Shown piece by piece: positions 1-9,980 of a DNA stretch of 64,000 bases; within the stretch, counting starts at the first letter, position 1; the number at the start of each line of letters is the position of its first letter. Origin of the DNA: Jiella endophytica (GTDB taxonomy: Bacteria > Pseudomonadota > Alphaproteobacteria > Rhizobiales > Rhizobiaceae); the NCBI RefSeq assembly GCF_004519335.1, contig NZ_SOZD01000004.1, positions 1 through 64,000 of the forward strand. Reading direction: 5' to 3'. A program made the position numbers and the translations under genes. The notes beneath the pieces were generated by a model. It was not told the origin of the DNA. It made no database searches and saw only the letters and a program-made list of their open reading frames with translations.

Positions 1-159
1 TGGATCGACGGAAGGGACACCAAGCTGAGGTCCGGGCTCTCTCGCCCGAGGATGAGACGGTGTCCCCTCCATCTCCGCACCATCAACAATACCAGATGAT
101 GCGAGGCTGGAGTTACAAGGATGAGGGCGCTTGCGGACCAGGCACCGTGGCATCGCTGC

Positions 160-565
160 AGAAGTCGGCCCGTTCATGACCGGTATGCAGACCCCGTTCC
201 GGGAAAGAACAAGGGCCTATCCGAGTGATTTCCCAAGGCTCCAAGCCCTCGTCCAAGGGACGGTCGAAGCGCTGGCAGAACCCGGTCGGCTCCTCGGTCG
301 TCCGCGACTTTCCCGGCGCCATGGTCGGCCGCGCCGACAAGGGCTGATCATCACCACCTCGACCTTCACCAAGGACGCGCGCGCCGAGGCGACGAGAGAC
401 GGCGCGCCGGCCATCGATCTTGTGGATGGCGTGGAACTCTGCCGCCTGTCGAAGGAGACCCGGATCGTCGTCGTGGTGAGCATGGTGGAAAAGGTGTCGA
501 TCGAGGAGGGGGTCTTTTCCACGATAGGATCGACACGGCCAACGCCAGCGTCGGGGCCGCCCTGA
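160..565 (+). pseudogene. Remnant of Mrr-type restriction endonuclease, frameshifted
   Basis: Two reading frames together spell the C-terminal catalytic region of an Mrr-family (PD-(D/E)XK) type IV restriction enzyme. From 267 one frame reads KRWQNPVGSSVVRDFPGAMV and ends in RADKG followed by a stop. From 344 the next frame continues LIITTSTFTKDARAEATRDG and then APAIDLVDGVEL. Joined, they match the family's conserved QxKR(Y/W)...DF.GAM.GRADKG(L/F).ITT..FT..A..EATRDGAP.IDL(I/V)DG block. A single missing C near 343-344 explains the break. The upstream part, with the enzyme's N-terminal recognition domain, is not readable in any frame and may be rearranged. This is a dead gene fragment with no expected activity. 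Confidence 0.72.
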
Positions 566-570
566 TCGAC

Positions 571-890
571 TTCGTCATCCTCCGGCATGAGGCCAAGCAT
601 GAGGCCGTACTTGGCCCGATGGCCGATGGGCCGCCGGACGAGCCGACGACATACCCGCTTCGCCATCCTCGGCCCTGTGCCGAGGATCCGCTGCCGGCGA
701 AGCGATGGATCGGCGACGGTGACGGACCGCCGATGAGGCGGTGCCGGCTTTCCTGGTCAGAACCCGCGGGCGAGGCTTTCCGTGGCTGTGCCAACAAACG
801 ACGAACCGACGCCGACGACGCCCCTCCGCCACCGGATCGGATGCGGCCGCCGCAGTAGATCCTCGGCACAAGGCCGAGGATGACGCCGCG
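571..890. repeat. Direct repeat copy A with 220-bp MITE-like core
   Basis: This block is repeated almost base for base at 940-1246. Its core (664-883, 220 bp) is bounded by about 25-bp inverted ends, CATCCTCGG...CCGAGGATC on the left and its reverse complement on the right. Each end is itself a small palindrome. The core has no convincing coding content and looks like a miniature inverted-repeat element. Copy A lies directly behind the Mrr remnant. Confidence 0.75.
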
Positions 891-939
891 TTTGGCATGA
901 TCGCTGCTGCGTGGCCTGACAGGGCGCAGACCTCAACGC

Positions 940-1246
940 TTCGTCATCCTCCGGCATGAGGCCACACTTGGCCCGATGGCCGATGGGCCGCCGGACGAGC
1001 CGACGACATACCCGCTTCGTCATCCTCGGCCTTGTGCCGAGGATCCGCTGCCGGCGGAGCGATGGATCGGCGACGGTGACGGACCGCCGATGAGGCGATG
1101 CCGGCTTTCCTCCGCAGAACCCGCGGGCGAGGCTTTCGTGGCTGTGCCGACGAACGATGAACCGACGGCTATGGTGCCCTTCCGCCAGCGGATCGGATGC
1201 GGCCACCCGCAGTAGATCCCCGGCACAAGGCAGAGGATGACGCCGC
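940..1246. repeat. Direct repeat copy B with 220-bp MITE-like core
   Basis: Second copy of the block at 571-890, differing by scattered substitutions and a 13-bp-scale indel near the start. The core is at 1021-1240, again 220 bp, with the same palindromic inverted ends; its right end carries two substitutions. The ends resemble those of the element at 61674-61813 (CGTCATCC...CGG). Confidence 0.75.
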
Positions 1247-1854
1247 GGTGGAGGGAGAGAGGGCGCCTCGTCCTGCGACGCGAAAAGATATCTTCCCCCC
1301 TCCGCCCCTCGCCTATTATCCCCCGACCGCCGGCCCACGGAACGGGCACGAATGATCACCGGGATCGTTCGGGGGCCGGCGGGCGGGTCCGTCCGCATGC
1401 GCCTTCCGGAGGTGCGGCGGGGGGACGGAGCGAGCCGGGCCGGCCTTCCGTATCTGCGGGGAGGGTGGCACGCCGCCGTCCTGGAGGTCGTGCTCCTCCC
1501 GGCGGCTTCCCGAACTCCGGCGCGCCCGCCTTGCGGCGGGCAGACCGGGGGATGGTCCGGCGACGCGAGGGGAACGAGAGCCCTCGCGCGTTTCGGAAAA
1601 CCCGCGCGGGATGCCGGAGGCGGACCGCATGAAACACGCAATCGGAGGGTCTGCCTCCGGCATCCCGTCGCCCGCCGGACGGCGCCAGTCGCCACCCCCG
1701 TGTGGCGTGAACGATCAGACCCGGCCGCTTCGCGGCGCGGCAATGCCGACGCATGGCTTCGGGCCTTGCCGGCTTGCATCCCCCGCCCCCCTCGCCTAGA
1801 CAGCGGCCCTCACGCAAGACCACCGGCGAAAACCCCTGGCAGGACGGGCGGGCG
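1247..1854. other. GC-rich non-coding stretch with hairpin
   Basis: No credible gene is visible; the open frames here are short, arginine/proline-rich and overlap on both strands. A perfect 14-bp inverted repeat (1608-1621 with 1653-1666, GGGATGCCGGAGGC and its complement) could form a stem with a 31-base loop. The promoter of the following polyamine genes presumably lies here, but I see no clear one. Confidence 0.5.
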
Positions 1855-2952
1855 ATGCTTCAGACCCCCTATTATCTGATCGACGAAGCCAGGCTTCTCG
1901 CCAATATGCGCGTCATGGACACGGTGCGGCAGCAATCCGGGGCGAAGGTGCTCCTGGCGCTGAAGTGCTTCGCGTCCTGGGCGGTCTTCCCGATGATGGC
2001 TCAGCATATGGACGGGACGACCTCGTCGTCGCTCTATGAGGTGAAGCTCGGGCGGCGAAAGTTCGGCGGCGAGACCCACGCCTATTCGGTCGCCTATGCC
2101 GATCACGAGATCGGGGAGGTCGTCGCCAATGCCGACAAGATCATCTTCAACTCGATCTCGCAGCTGACCCGCTTCGAGGTCCAGAGCGCCGGCATCGCCC
2201 GGGGTCTGAGGCTGAACCCCGGCGTCTCGACCTCGTCCTTCGATCTCGCCGATCCCGCCCGGCCCTTCTCGCGCCTGGGCGAATGGGATGCCGAGAAGGT
2301 CGAGGCGGTGGTCGAAAAGATCTCCGGCTTCATGGTCCACAACAACTGCGAGAATGGCGATTTCTCCCGCTTCGACGAAATCCTGACGGAGGTCGAGGCG
2401 AGGTTCGGTCACCTGTTCCACCAGGTGAAATGGGTGAGCCTCGGCGGCGGCATCCACTTCACCGGCGAGAACTACCCGATCGACGCCTTCTGCCGGCGGC
2501 TGAAGGCCTTCGCCCGAAACTACGGCGTCGAGGTCTATCTCGAGCCCGGCGAGGCGGCGATCACCAGGACGACGACGCTGGAGGTGAGCGTCCTCGACCG
2601 GCTCTTCAATGGCCGCGAGCTGGCGATCGTCGACTCCTCGGTCGAGGCCCATATGCTGGACCTCCTGATCTACCGGGAAAGTGCCAAGATGTCGCCGAAT
2701 ACCGGCCCGTATGAGGTGATGGTCTGCGGCAAGTCCTGCCTTGCCGGCGACGTCTTCGGGACGTTTTCCTTCGCGGCACCCTTGGAAATCGGCGACCGCA
2801 TCTCCATTCAGGATGCAGCCGGCTACACCATGGTCAAGAAGAACTGGTTCAACGGGATGAAGATGCCGGCGATCGCGGTGAAGGGTCTCGACGGCGAGAT
2901 CCGCGTGGCGCGCGACTTCACCTATGACGATTTCGAGAAAAACCTCTCGTAA
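1855..2952 (+). CDS. nspC: Carboxynorspermidine decarboxylase
   Basis: A PLP-dependent, alanine-racemase-fold decarboxylase of 365 residues. It removes CO2 from carboxynorspermidine or carboxyspermidine to give norspermidine or spermidine, the last step of the alternative polyamine pathway. The PLP lysine sits in LLALKCFASW near residue 41. The C-terminal half has LEPGEA and the active-site VCGKSCLAGD, both typical of NspC. The start at ATG 1855 (MLQTPYYLIDE) fits the family N-terminus; an upstream in-frame start would add an unrelated tail. The dehydrogenase that makes its substrate follows 39 bp downstream, so the two form an operon. Confidence 0.92.
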   Translation: MLQTPYYLIDEARLLANMRVMDTVRQQSGAKVLLALKCFASWAVFPMMAQHMDGTTSSSLYEVKLGRRKFGGETHAYSVAYADHEIGEVVANADKIIFNSISQLTRFEVQSAGIARGLRLNPGVSTSSFDLADPARPFSRLGEWDAEKVEAVVEKISGFMVHNNCENGDFSRFDEILTEVEARFGHLFHQVKWVSLGGGIHFTGENYPIDAFCRRLKAFARNYGVEVYLEPGEAAITRTTTLEVSVLDRLFNGRELAIVDSSVEAHMLDLLIYRESAKMSPNTGPYEVMVCGKSCLAGDVFGTFSFAAPLEIGDRISIQDAAGYTMVKKNWFNGMKMPAIAVKGLDGEIRVARDFTYDDFEKNLS

Positions 2953-2991
2953 GGCCGGATGCGGCAACGACCTGAAGGGGAAAGACCTGAG

Positions 2992-4239
2992 ATGAAGAAG
3001 AACGTGTTGATCATCGGCGCCGGCGGCGTCGCGCAGGTGGCGGCGCATAAATGCGCCCAGGCCAACGACCGCTTCGGCGAGATCCACATCGCCTCGCGGA
3101 CGCTCGCGAAATGCGAGGCGATCGTCGCCTCGGTGCGCGACAAGGGCGCGATGAAGGTGAAGGACGGGGTGATCGCGGCGCATCAGCTCGACGCGCTGGA
3201 TGTTCCTGCCACCGTGGCGCTGATCCGCAAGGTCAAGGCCGAGATCGTCATCAATCTCGGCTCGGCCTTCGTCAACATGTCGGTGATGAGCGCCTGCATC
3301 GAGACCGGCGCCGCCTATATCGACACGGCGATCCACGAGGATCCGTTGAAGATCTGCGAGACGCCGCCCTGGTACGGCAATTACGAGTGGCGCCGGCGCG
3401 AGGAAGTCGAAAAGGCCGGGATCACCGCGATCCTCGGCGCGGGGTTCGATCCCGGCGTCGTCAATGCCTATGCGCGGCTTGCCGAGGACGACTATCTCGA
3501 CGAGATCACCTCGATCGACATCGTCGACGTCAATGCCGGATCGCACGGCAAGTGGTTCGCCACCAACTTCGACCCCGAGATCAATTTCCGCGAATTCACC
3601 GGCGTCGTCTATTCCTGGCAGAACGGTGCCTGGCAGACCAACCAGATGTTCGAGATCCCGCGCGAATGGGACCTGCCGGTGGTCGGCAAGCGGCCGACCT
3701 ACATGACCGGCCATGACGAGATCCATTCGCTTTCGGCCAGGTATCCGAAGGCCGACGTGCGCTTCTGGATGGGCTTCGGCGAGCGCTATGTGCAGGTGTT
3801 CACGGTGCTGAAGAATCTCGGCCTGTTGTCGGAACAGCCGGTCAAGACCGCCGAGGGGCAGAGCGTCGTGCCGCTCAAGGTGGTCAAGGCCTGCCTGCCG
3901 AACCCGGCGGAGCTCGCGCCGGAATACGAGGGCAAGACCTGCATCGGCGATCTGGTCAAGGGCAGGAAGGACGGCCGGGATGCGGAAGTCTTCATCTACA
4001 ACGTCGCCGACCACAAGGATGCCTTCGAGGAGGTCGGCAGCCAGGGGATCAGCTACACCGCCGGCGTGCCGCCGGTCGCCGCCGCGCTGCTGATCGCCGA
4101 CGGCACCTGGGACGTGAAGAAGATGGTCAATGTCGAGGACCTGCCGCCGAAGCCCTTCCTCGACCTTCTGGGCAGGATGGGCCTGCCGACGCAGGTGAAG
4201 GTGAACGGCGAGGCAGCCTCGCTCGACCTCGCGGCCTGA
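2992..4239 (+). CDS. Carboxynorspermidine synthase (saccharopine dehydrogenase family)
   Basis: A 415-residue NAD(P)-dependent enzyme of the saccharopine dehydrogenase (Lys1-like) family. With nspC immediately upstream it is best read as carboxy(nor)spermidine dehydrogenase/synthase. That enzyme condenses aspartate semialdehyde with a diamine and reduces the imine. The Rossmann fold opens the protein (VLIIGAGGVAQVAAHKC, glycine-rich loop at about residues 7-12), and GAGFDPGVVNAY is the family's second-domain motif. The start at ATG 2992 is preceded by AAGGGG. An earlier in-frame start at 2959 would add 11 residues but has no better ribosome site. The pair supplies spermidine or norspermidine for growth and possibly biofilm. 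Confidence 0.88.
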   Translation: MKKNVLIIGAGGVAQVAAHKCAQANDRFGEIHIASRTLAKCEAIVASVRDKGAMKVKDGVIAAHQLDALDVPATVALIRKVKAEIVINLGSAFVNMSVMSACIETGAAYIDTAIHEDPLKICETPPWYGNYEWRRREEVEKAGITAILGAGFDPGVVNAYARLAEDDYLDEITSIDIVDVNAGSHGKWFATNFDPEINFREFTGVVYSWQNGAWQTNQMFEIPREWDLPVVGKRPTYMTGHDEIHSLSARYPKADVRFWMGFGERYVQVFTVLKNLGLLSEQPVKTAEGQSVVPLKVVKACLPNPAELAPEYEGKTCIGDLVKGRKDGRDAEVFIYNVADHKDAFEEVGSQGISYTAGVPPVAAALLIADGTWDVKKMVNVEDLPPKPFLDLLGRMGLPTQVKVNGEAASLDLAA

Positions 4240-4255
4240 GGCGTCGACGCTTCGC

Positions 4256-4281
4256 CGTCCCGGGCTCGGCCCGGGATGACG
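4256..4281. repeat. Short palindromic intergenic repeat
   Basis: CGTCCCGGGCTCGGCCCGGGATGACG closely resembles the right end of the element at 61674-61813 (CCGGGTCAAGCCCGGGATGACG). It lies between the convergent polyamine operon and the minus-strand membrane gene, so its CCCGGG stem might also act as a terminator. Confidence 0.55.
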
Positions 4282-4308
4282 AGGCTGATCGGGCAGCGGG
4301 CTTCGGTC

Positions 4309-4695
4309 TCAGAACGGTTTGGCGACCATCAGGGCATAGGCGACGGCGACGAGGGCGAGCATGGCGATCGACAGGCCGATCGCCGTGCCCTTCTTGCCAT
4401 TGGCGAAAGCCCGGCGGCTTTTCGCGCCGCAGATGGGATAGAGCACCAGCACGGCGAGGCCGACCCAGGTGAAGGCGTGGCCGGCCCAGTCGGGATTGAA
4501 GCCGACGAGGACGAGGCCGATCAGCCCGACAAGGCTGGTGATCGCCACCGCGGCCACATAGACGACCTTGCGCAGGCCGCCGACCGTGGTCACGGCGCCG
4601 GACGGTGCGGCGAGCGTCACGCCCGTCCAGCCGAGCGAGGCGAGCAGCGCCAGCATGGCGAGGCCGCCATGGGCCTTGACCAGAATTTCGTACAT
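4309..4695 (-). CDS. Small four-helix membrane protein, function unknown
   Basis: A 128-residue hydrophobic protein with about four predicted membrane segments: residues 10-30, 42-62, 70-88 and 105-125. It is not matched to a named family with certainty; it resembles short inner-membrane proteins annotated as hypothetical in Hyphomicrobiales. The start at 4695 (MYEILVKAHGG) has AGGGA eight bases upstream. A longer in-frame start at 4737 would add 14 polar residues and lacks such a site. It stands alone, convergent with the polyamine operon. Confidence 0.7.
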   Translation of the reverse strand: MYEILVKAHGGLAMLALLASLGWTGVTLAAPSGAVTTVGGLRKVVYVAAVAITSLVGLIGLVLVGFNPDWAGHAFTWVGLAVLVLYPICGAKSRRAFANGKKGTAIGLSIAMLALVAVAYALMVAKPF

Positions 4696-4886
4696 GTCGT
4701 GTCCCTGTCGAGAATGAATCGCATTTCGTGACGGCATCCCATGCGGCGGCGGGCGGCCGCAAGAGCCACGCGGTCGAAAAGATCGTCACCGCATGTTGGC
4801 AAGTGAGGAGAGCCCGGCAGCCCCCCTCGATCCGTTGGTCACGGTCTCATAGTCATGGCGCCAGCTGGCTTTGCAGGTCTCAGCGC

Positions 4887-5345
4887 TCAAGGCTCGGCGG
4901 CCGCGATGAGCCCCACCAGCCTCGTGACCGTCTCGCGCAGTTCCTCGACCTCGCTTGCGTCGAGGTGCAGCCCGGCCCCGAGGGTCTTTGGAATGTTGCG
5001 GGCCTTTGCCTTCAGGGCCCGCCCGGCGCCGGTCAGATCGACCAGCACGCGCCGCTCGTCCGCCGCATCGCGCCGCCGCGTCACCAGCCCCGCCGCTTCC
5101 AGCCGCTTGACCAGCGGCGTCAGCGTGCCGCTGTCGAGATGCAGCCTTTCGCCGAGCCCGCCGACGCTCTCGGGCGAGGATTCCCAGAGCACCAGCATGA
5201 CCAGATATTGCGGATAGGTCAGCCCGAGCGGCGCCAGCGCCGGGCGATAGAGCCGGGTGATCAGGTTGGAGGCGGCGTAGAGCGGAAAGCAGACCTGCCG
5301 GTCGAGGGCGAGATCGTCGTCGCCGCCTTGCTCGTCTGCGCCCAT
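4887..5345 (-). CDS. ohrR: MarR-family organic hydroperoxide sensor OhrR
   Basis: A 152-residue winged-helix repressor. The reactive cysteine is Cys19 in LDRQVCFPLYAASN, the position and context of the peroxidatic Cys of OhrR. The DNA-binding region reads LTYPQYLVMLVLWE...LHLDSGTLTPLVKRLEAAGLV...DERRVLV. In the family, oxidation of this Cys by organic hydroperoxides releases DNA and derepresses ohr. It lies 18 bp downstream of ohr on the same strand, so the two are probably co-transcribed and autoregulated through the palindrome at 5842-5854. Confidence 0.9.
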   Translation of the reverse strand: MGADEQGGDDDLALDRQVCFPLYAASNLITRLYRPALAPLGLTYPQYLVMLVLWESSPESVGGLGERLHLDSGTLTPLVKRLEAAGLVTRRRDAADERRVLVDLTGAGRALKAKARNIPKTLGAGLHLDASEVEELRETVTRLVGLIAAAEP

Positions 5346-5363
5346 CGTCGCCCCCTGCCCCTG

Positions 5364-5789
5364 CTACTTCGTCGAAACCTTCAGCTTCACGTCGATATTG
5401 CCCTTCACCGCGTTCGAATAGGGGCAGATCTGGTGAGCGGCCGCGACGATGTCATTGGCGGTGCCCTGGTCGACGCCGGCGATCTCGATCTCGAGCGTCA
5501 CCGACAGCACGAAGCCGCCGCTGGAATTGGCCGACAGGCCGACCTCGCCGACGACGACGATATCCTCGTCGCGGATCTTCGTCTCGGACTTGCGGGTGGC
5601 GTGGATCACCGCATTCTCGAAACAGGCGGCATAGCCCGCGGCGAAGAGCTGCTCGGGATTGGTGGCGCCGCCCTTGCCGCCGAGTTCCTTCGGCATGGCG
5701 AGGTCGAGAGCGAGGATGCCGTCCTCGCTCTCGACCCGGCCGGACCGGCCACCGACGGCTTTGACCCGGGTGGTATAGGCTGCGCTCAT
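5364..5789 (-). CDS. ohr: Organic hydroperoxide resistance protein Ohr
   Basis: A 141-residue OsmC/Ohr-family thiol peroxidase that reduces organic and fatty-acid hydroperoxides, in the family using lipoylated proteins as electron donor. Both catalytic cysteines are present: Cys56 in GYAACFENAVIHA and Cys122 in HQICPYSNAVKGN. The length is normal. The start at 5789 (MSAAYTTRVKA) has AGGAGAAG just upstream, which decides against the longer frame starting at 5819. First gene of the ohr-ohrR pair. Confidence 0.95.
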   Translation of the reverse strand: MSAAYTTRVKAVGGRSGRVESEDGILALDLAMPKELGGKGGATNPEQLFAAGYAACFENAVIHATRKSETKIRDEDIVVVGEVGLSANSSGGFVLSVTLEIEIAGVDQGTANDIVAAAHQICPYSNAVKGNIDVKLKVSTK

Positions 5790-5841
5790 GGTTCTTCTCC
5801 TGGCTGGCCCGACCGCCATCGCGCGGGCTTTTTGATTTTAG

Positions 5842-5854
5842 GCAATTAAATTGC
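5842..5854. promoter_or_regulatory. Candidate OhrR operator palindrome
   Basis: GCAATT-A-AATTGC is a perfect 13-bp palindrome in an AT-rich patch about 53 bp before the ohr start codon. OhrR operators in other bacteria are CAATT/AATTG palindromes in the ohr promoter, so this is the obvious candidate site. The adjacent CGCAATAT may be part of a second half-site. Confidence 0.6.
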
Positions 5855-6076
5855 ACGCAATATATCTGCACGACCGTCGGCTCCGTCAAGGCCCGGCGCT
5901 CGTCGTTTGACGCCAACGCCGACGAACACGACTCGATCAGCAGAGCACGGTCGCTGCGAGAATGGCCCCACAAATCTTCTCCAGGGAGAGTGCACGCCGC
6001 CATCGACTCTTCCCTTGGCAGTCGGCAACCCTATTGACGTAAGGACCGGCCGGAGCGGCCGCCAACGGAGACAGGC

Positions 6077-7522
<1,446 letters not shown>

Positions 7523-7579
7523 GGGTGCCTTCGCCGGCGCGAGAGCCTATCCCTAAGGCCGGGCAAGCGCGACGTGGCG

Positions 7580-7607
7580 GCCCGGCCCGTCGATTGGAGG
7601 GCCGGGC
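7580..7607 (+). terminator. Hairpin behind the symporter gene
   Basis: GCCCGGCCC and GGGCCGGGC pair perfectly over 9 bp around a 10-base loop. There is no good T-run, so it is either a weak intrinsic terminator or a simple mRNA-end stem. Confidence 0.45.
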
Positions 7608-7732
7608 AGGCTGCGCTTTCCCGACTTTCTTCGATGGGCGGAAGCCCTCTTCGTCGCGGCGAGCCGGGTTTTCATTGCGCGCCGGCCTCTCTATGACCCT
7701 CCCTCACGCAACGAACGATCAGGGAGAGCAGG

Positions 7733-8653
7733 ATGGCAGAGGCGAAGCGGATCGACGGCAAGGCGGTGGCGGCGCGCATCATCGAGACCGTCAAGGCATC
7801 GACCGAGACGCTCAAGGCGAAGACCGGCACCGCGCCGGGCCTCGCCGTCGTCATCGTCGGCGAGGATCCGGCCAGCCAGGTCTATGTCGGCTCCAAGGCG
7901 AAGACCGCCAAGGAATGCGGCTTCACCTCGATCAAGCACGAGCTCGACGCCGAGACCAGCGAGGAGACGCTGCTGAAGGTCGTCCGGGATCTCAACGCCG
8001 ATCCCGCCGTCAACGGCATCCTCGTCCAGCTGCCGCTGCCCAAGCACATCGACGAGGCGAAGGTCATCCAGACGATCGACCCGGACAAGGACGTCGACGG
8101 GTTTCATCTGATCAATGTCGGCCGGCTTTCCACCGGCGCGCTTGCCGAAGCCTTCGTGCCCTGCACGCCCGCCGGCTCGATGCTCCTCGTCAGGGAGGTG
8201 CTTGGCGACGATCTCTCCGGCAAGAACGCCGTCATCGTCGGCCGCTCGAACATCGTCGGCAAGCCGATGGCGCAGCTGCTTCTCGCCGCCAATGCCACCG
8301 TCACCATCGCCCATTCGCGCACCAGGGACCTGCAGGCCGTGTGCCGCGGCGCGGACATCCTCGTCGCGGCGGTCGGCCGCCCGGAAATGCTGACCGGCGA
8401 CTACGTCAAGGACGGGGCGGTGGTGATCGATGTCGGCATCAACCGCATCGAGGCGCCGGAAAAGGGCCTGAAGGAAGACGGCACCCCGAAGACCCGGCTG
8501 GTCGGCGACGTGAACTATGCCGAGGCCTCCGAGAAGGCCGCGGCGATCACGCCGGTTCCGGGCGGCGTCGGGCCGATGACCATCGCCATGCTGATGGCCA
8601 ACACGCTGCGCTCGGCCTGCCGGGTCGCCGGCGCCGAGGCGCCGAAATTCTGA
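7733..8653 (+). CDS. folD: Bifunctional methylenetetrahydrofolate dehydrogenase/cyclohydrolase
   Basis: A 306-residue FolD that interconverts 5,10-methylene-THF, 5,10-methenyl-THF and 10-formyl-THF with NADP+ in the cytosol. Signatures: the substrate-side [16 protein letters not shown] with the catalytic Lys in the YVxxK context, [10 protein letters not shown], the NADP-binding [16 protein letters not shown], and the C-terminal [15 protein letters not shown]. The start at ATG 7733 follows GGGAGAGCAGG. It is a stand-alone gene, convergent with the next one. Confidence 0.97.
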   Translation: MAEAKRIDGKAVAARIIETVKASTETLKAKTGTAPGLAVVIVGEDPASQVYVGSKAKTAKECGFTSIKHELDAETSEETLLKVVRDLNADPAVNGILVQLPLPKHIDEAKVIQTIDPDKDVDGFHLINVGRLSTGALAEAFVPCTPAGSMLLVREVLGDDLSGKNAVIVGRSNIVGKPMAQLLLAANATVTIAHSRTRDLQAVCRGADILVAAVGRPEMLTGDYVKDGAVVIDVGINRIEAPEKGLKEDGTPKTRLVGDVNYAEASEKAAAITPVPGGVGPMTIAMLMANTLRSACRVAGAEAPKF

Positions 8654-8746
8654 GACGACGGTGAGAACGGGGCGGCCCTCGCCTCGTTATTCGTCGCGTG
8701 GGCCCGCAAGGGCCGGTCCCACGCTGACGCAAGGCGTCGCTCCTGC

Positions 8747-9445
8747 CTAAGAGGCGCGTTGATCGGCGCTCGCCGCCGGCTCCCTGCCCCAGTCGGCGTT
8801 CCTGCCCCGCCGGTTCTTCGCAAAGGCCGGCGGCGAGACGACGCTTCGGCCGGACCATGCCTCGACAAAGCCGCGAAAGGCCTCGTCGGCCTCCACCGAG
8901 GCAAAGCCGTCCCGATGGAGGACGATCGCCCGGCGCAGTTCGATCCAGAACAGATAGCGCTCCTCGTCCCTCTCGATGGCGCGGAAGGCTGACCAGGGGA
9001 AATGGCTCGAGACGACGTCGCCGCCGGGCGAAGCGGGCTCGTCCTCGAGCCTGATGCCGTCGCGAGAGACTTCGAGGACGAAGCGCTTGCCGAGGAGCCC
9101 CTGCCGCTTCAGCGTGCTTTCGAGAGCCCAGCGCATGGTGCGGGCGAACAGCCAGTGCACCGGCACCGCGAGCAAAGCGAGAACGACCAGTGTCACCACG
9201 ACGACGAGGCCGAAGCCGAAAACGTCGCCGGCCATGAGGCGATCGTAGCCCTGAAAGAGCGCAACGGCGAAGCCGATCAGCAGGAACACCGCGATGAAGC
9301 CCCGCCGCTCCTTCAGCCAGCGGTGGCCGTCGACCGCCATGTGATCGTCGAGGCTGAGGGTCATCGGCTGTCGGTACACAGGCTCGTCCCGTCCGGCACC
9401 CTGCCAGGGCATCCGTCGCGGCGCCGCCTCGCCGGTATCCGTCAT
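8747..9445 (-). CDS. YcxB-like membrane protein
   Basis: A 232-residue protein with two adjacent membrane segments (about residues 48-66 and 75-98), followed by a cytoplasmic domain of the YcxB-like type. In that domain the pattern RDGIRLEDEPASPGGDVVSSHFPW...YLFWIELRRAIVLHRDGF resembles the YcxB C-terminal consensus (PH-like fold). Function unknown. The N-terminal 40 residues are polar, and later in-frame Met codons (residues 12 and 28) are possible starts. The last 40 residues are arginine-rich and probably disordered. Confidence 0.7.
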   Translation of the reverse strand: MTDTGEAAPRRMPWQGAGRDEPVYRQPMTLSLDDHMAVDGHRWLKERRGFIAVFLLIGFAVALFQGYDRLMAGDVFGFGLVVVVTLVVLALLAVPVHWLFARTMRWALESTLKRQGLLGKRFVLEVSRDGIRLEDEPASPGGDVVSSHFPWSAFRAIERDEERYLFWIELRRAIVLHRDGFASVEADEAFRGFVEAWSGRSVVSPPAFAKNRRGRNADWGREPAASADQRAS

Positions 9446-9980
9446 CGCCGCTCGTCCCCTCCAACCTCGTCAGTCGGCCATACGATAGCGCGGCGACGGC
9501 GAAGCAGTAGGAGGTCGGCCATGGGGTGCACAGCCAGTTCGAGACTGAGAGAGGAATGGTGGAGGGGATCGAGGGGACGGTCCGGCCGCTGAGGCCGAAC
9601 CGTCCGAGTCGCCTCCCCGGCAACTCCCGCCGCGGCAACGCATTTGCTCGTTGCTCTCCGTGGGCTTCCACGATTTCGTCAATACTATGCCGAGCCGCCC
9701 TGCGGTAGTGACGGAAATCCTCGCTCCCAAGGATTTGGCAACTCTCGTTAAGAAACCTCTAATTCATCCACAGGCAATTGCCCGGCGCGGCCCCCGCCCG
9801 GTTCGGGCCAGAGCCGGCGGGTGCCATGACGACCATCGGTCGCCGGTCGAAGCGTTCGAATCGCACCAAGAGCCGCGCGTCCAACCGGACGCGGCATGGA
9901 CGCTCTCAGTCATTGGATCACCGCATCGCGCTTCTTCGAAAATCGATTCCGATCGTCGGGCCGACGCCGTCGCGGTCTTG
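9446..9980. other. Intergenic region with a dispersed repeat
   Basis: No gene supported. The stretch around 9720-9780 is AT-richer and may hold the promoter of the YcxB-like gene on the minus strand. The right half is occupied by the dispersed palindromic element at 9866-9967, which runs up to the mltB stop codon. Confidence 0.5.
9866..9967 (-). repeat. Dispersed palindromic element, copy 1
   Basis: Read on the minus strand it starts GCGTCGGCCCGACGATCGGA and has the CGATTTTCG then GCGATGCGGTGAT blocks. It ends in a hairpin formed by GCGTCC...GGACGC. The same order of blocks is seen at 12264, 28675 (minus), 38266 and, in shortened form, at 16890, 28479 and 34142. Always intergenic. It resembles the RIME/mosaic-type extragenic repeats of rhizobia. 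Confidence 0.7.

Noticed and set aside
1810-4014. Open frame of over 700 codons antisense to the polyamine genes
   Set aside because: Same high-GC shadow effect; both sense genes have intact catalytic motifs.
9850-9870. GTTCGAATCGC, resembling a tRNA T-arm
   Set aside because: It borders a dispersed-element copy; no acceptor or anticodon stem can be drawn around it.
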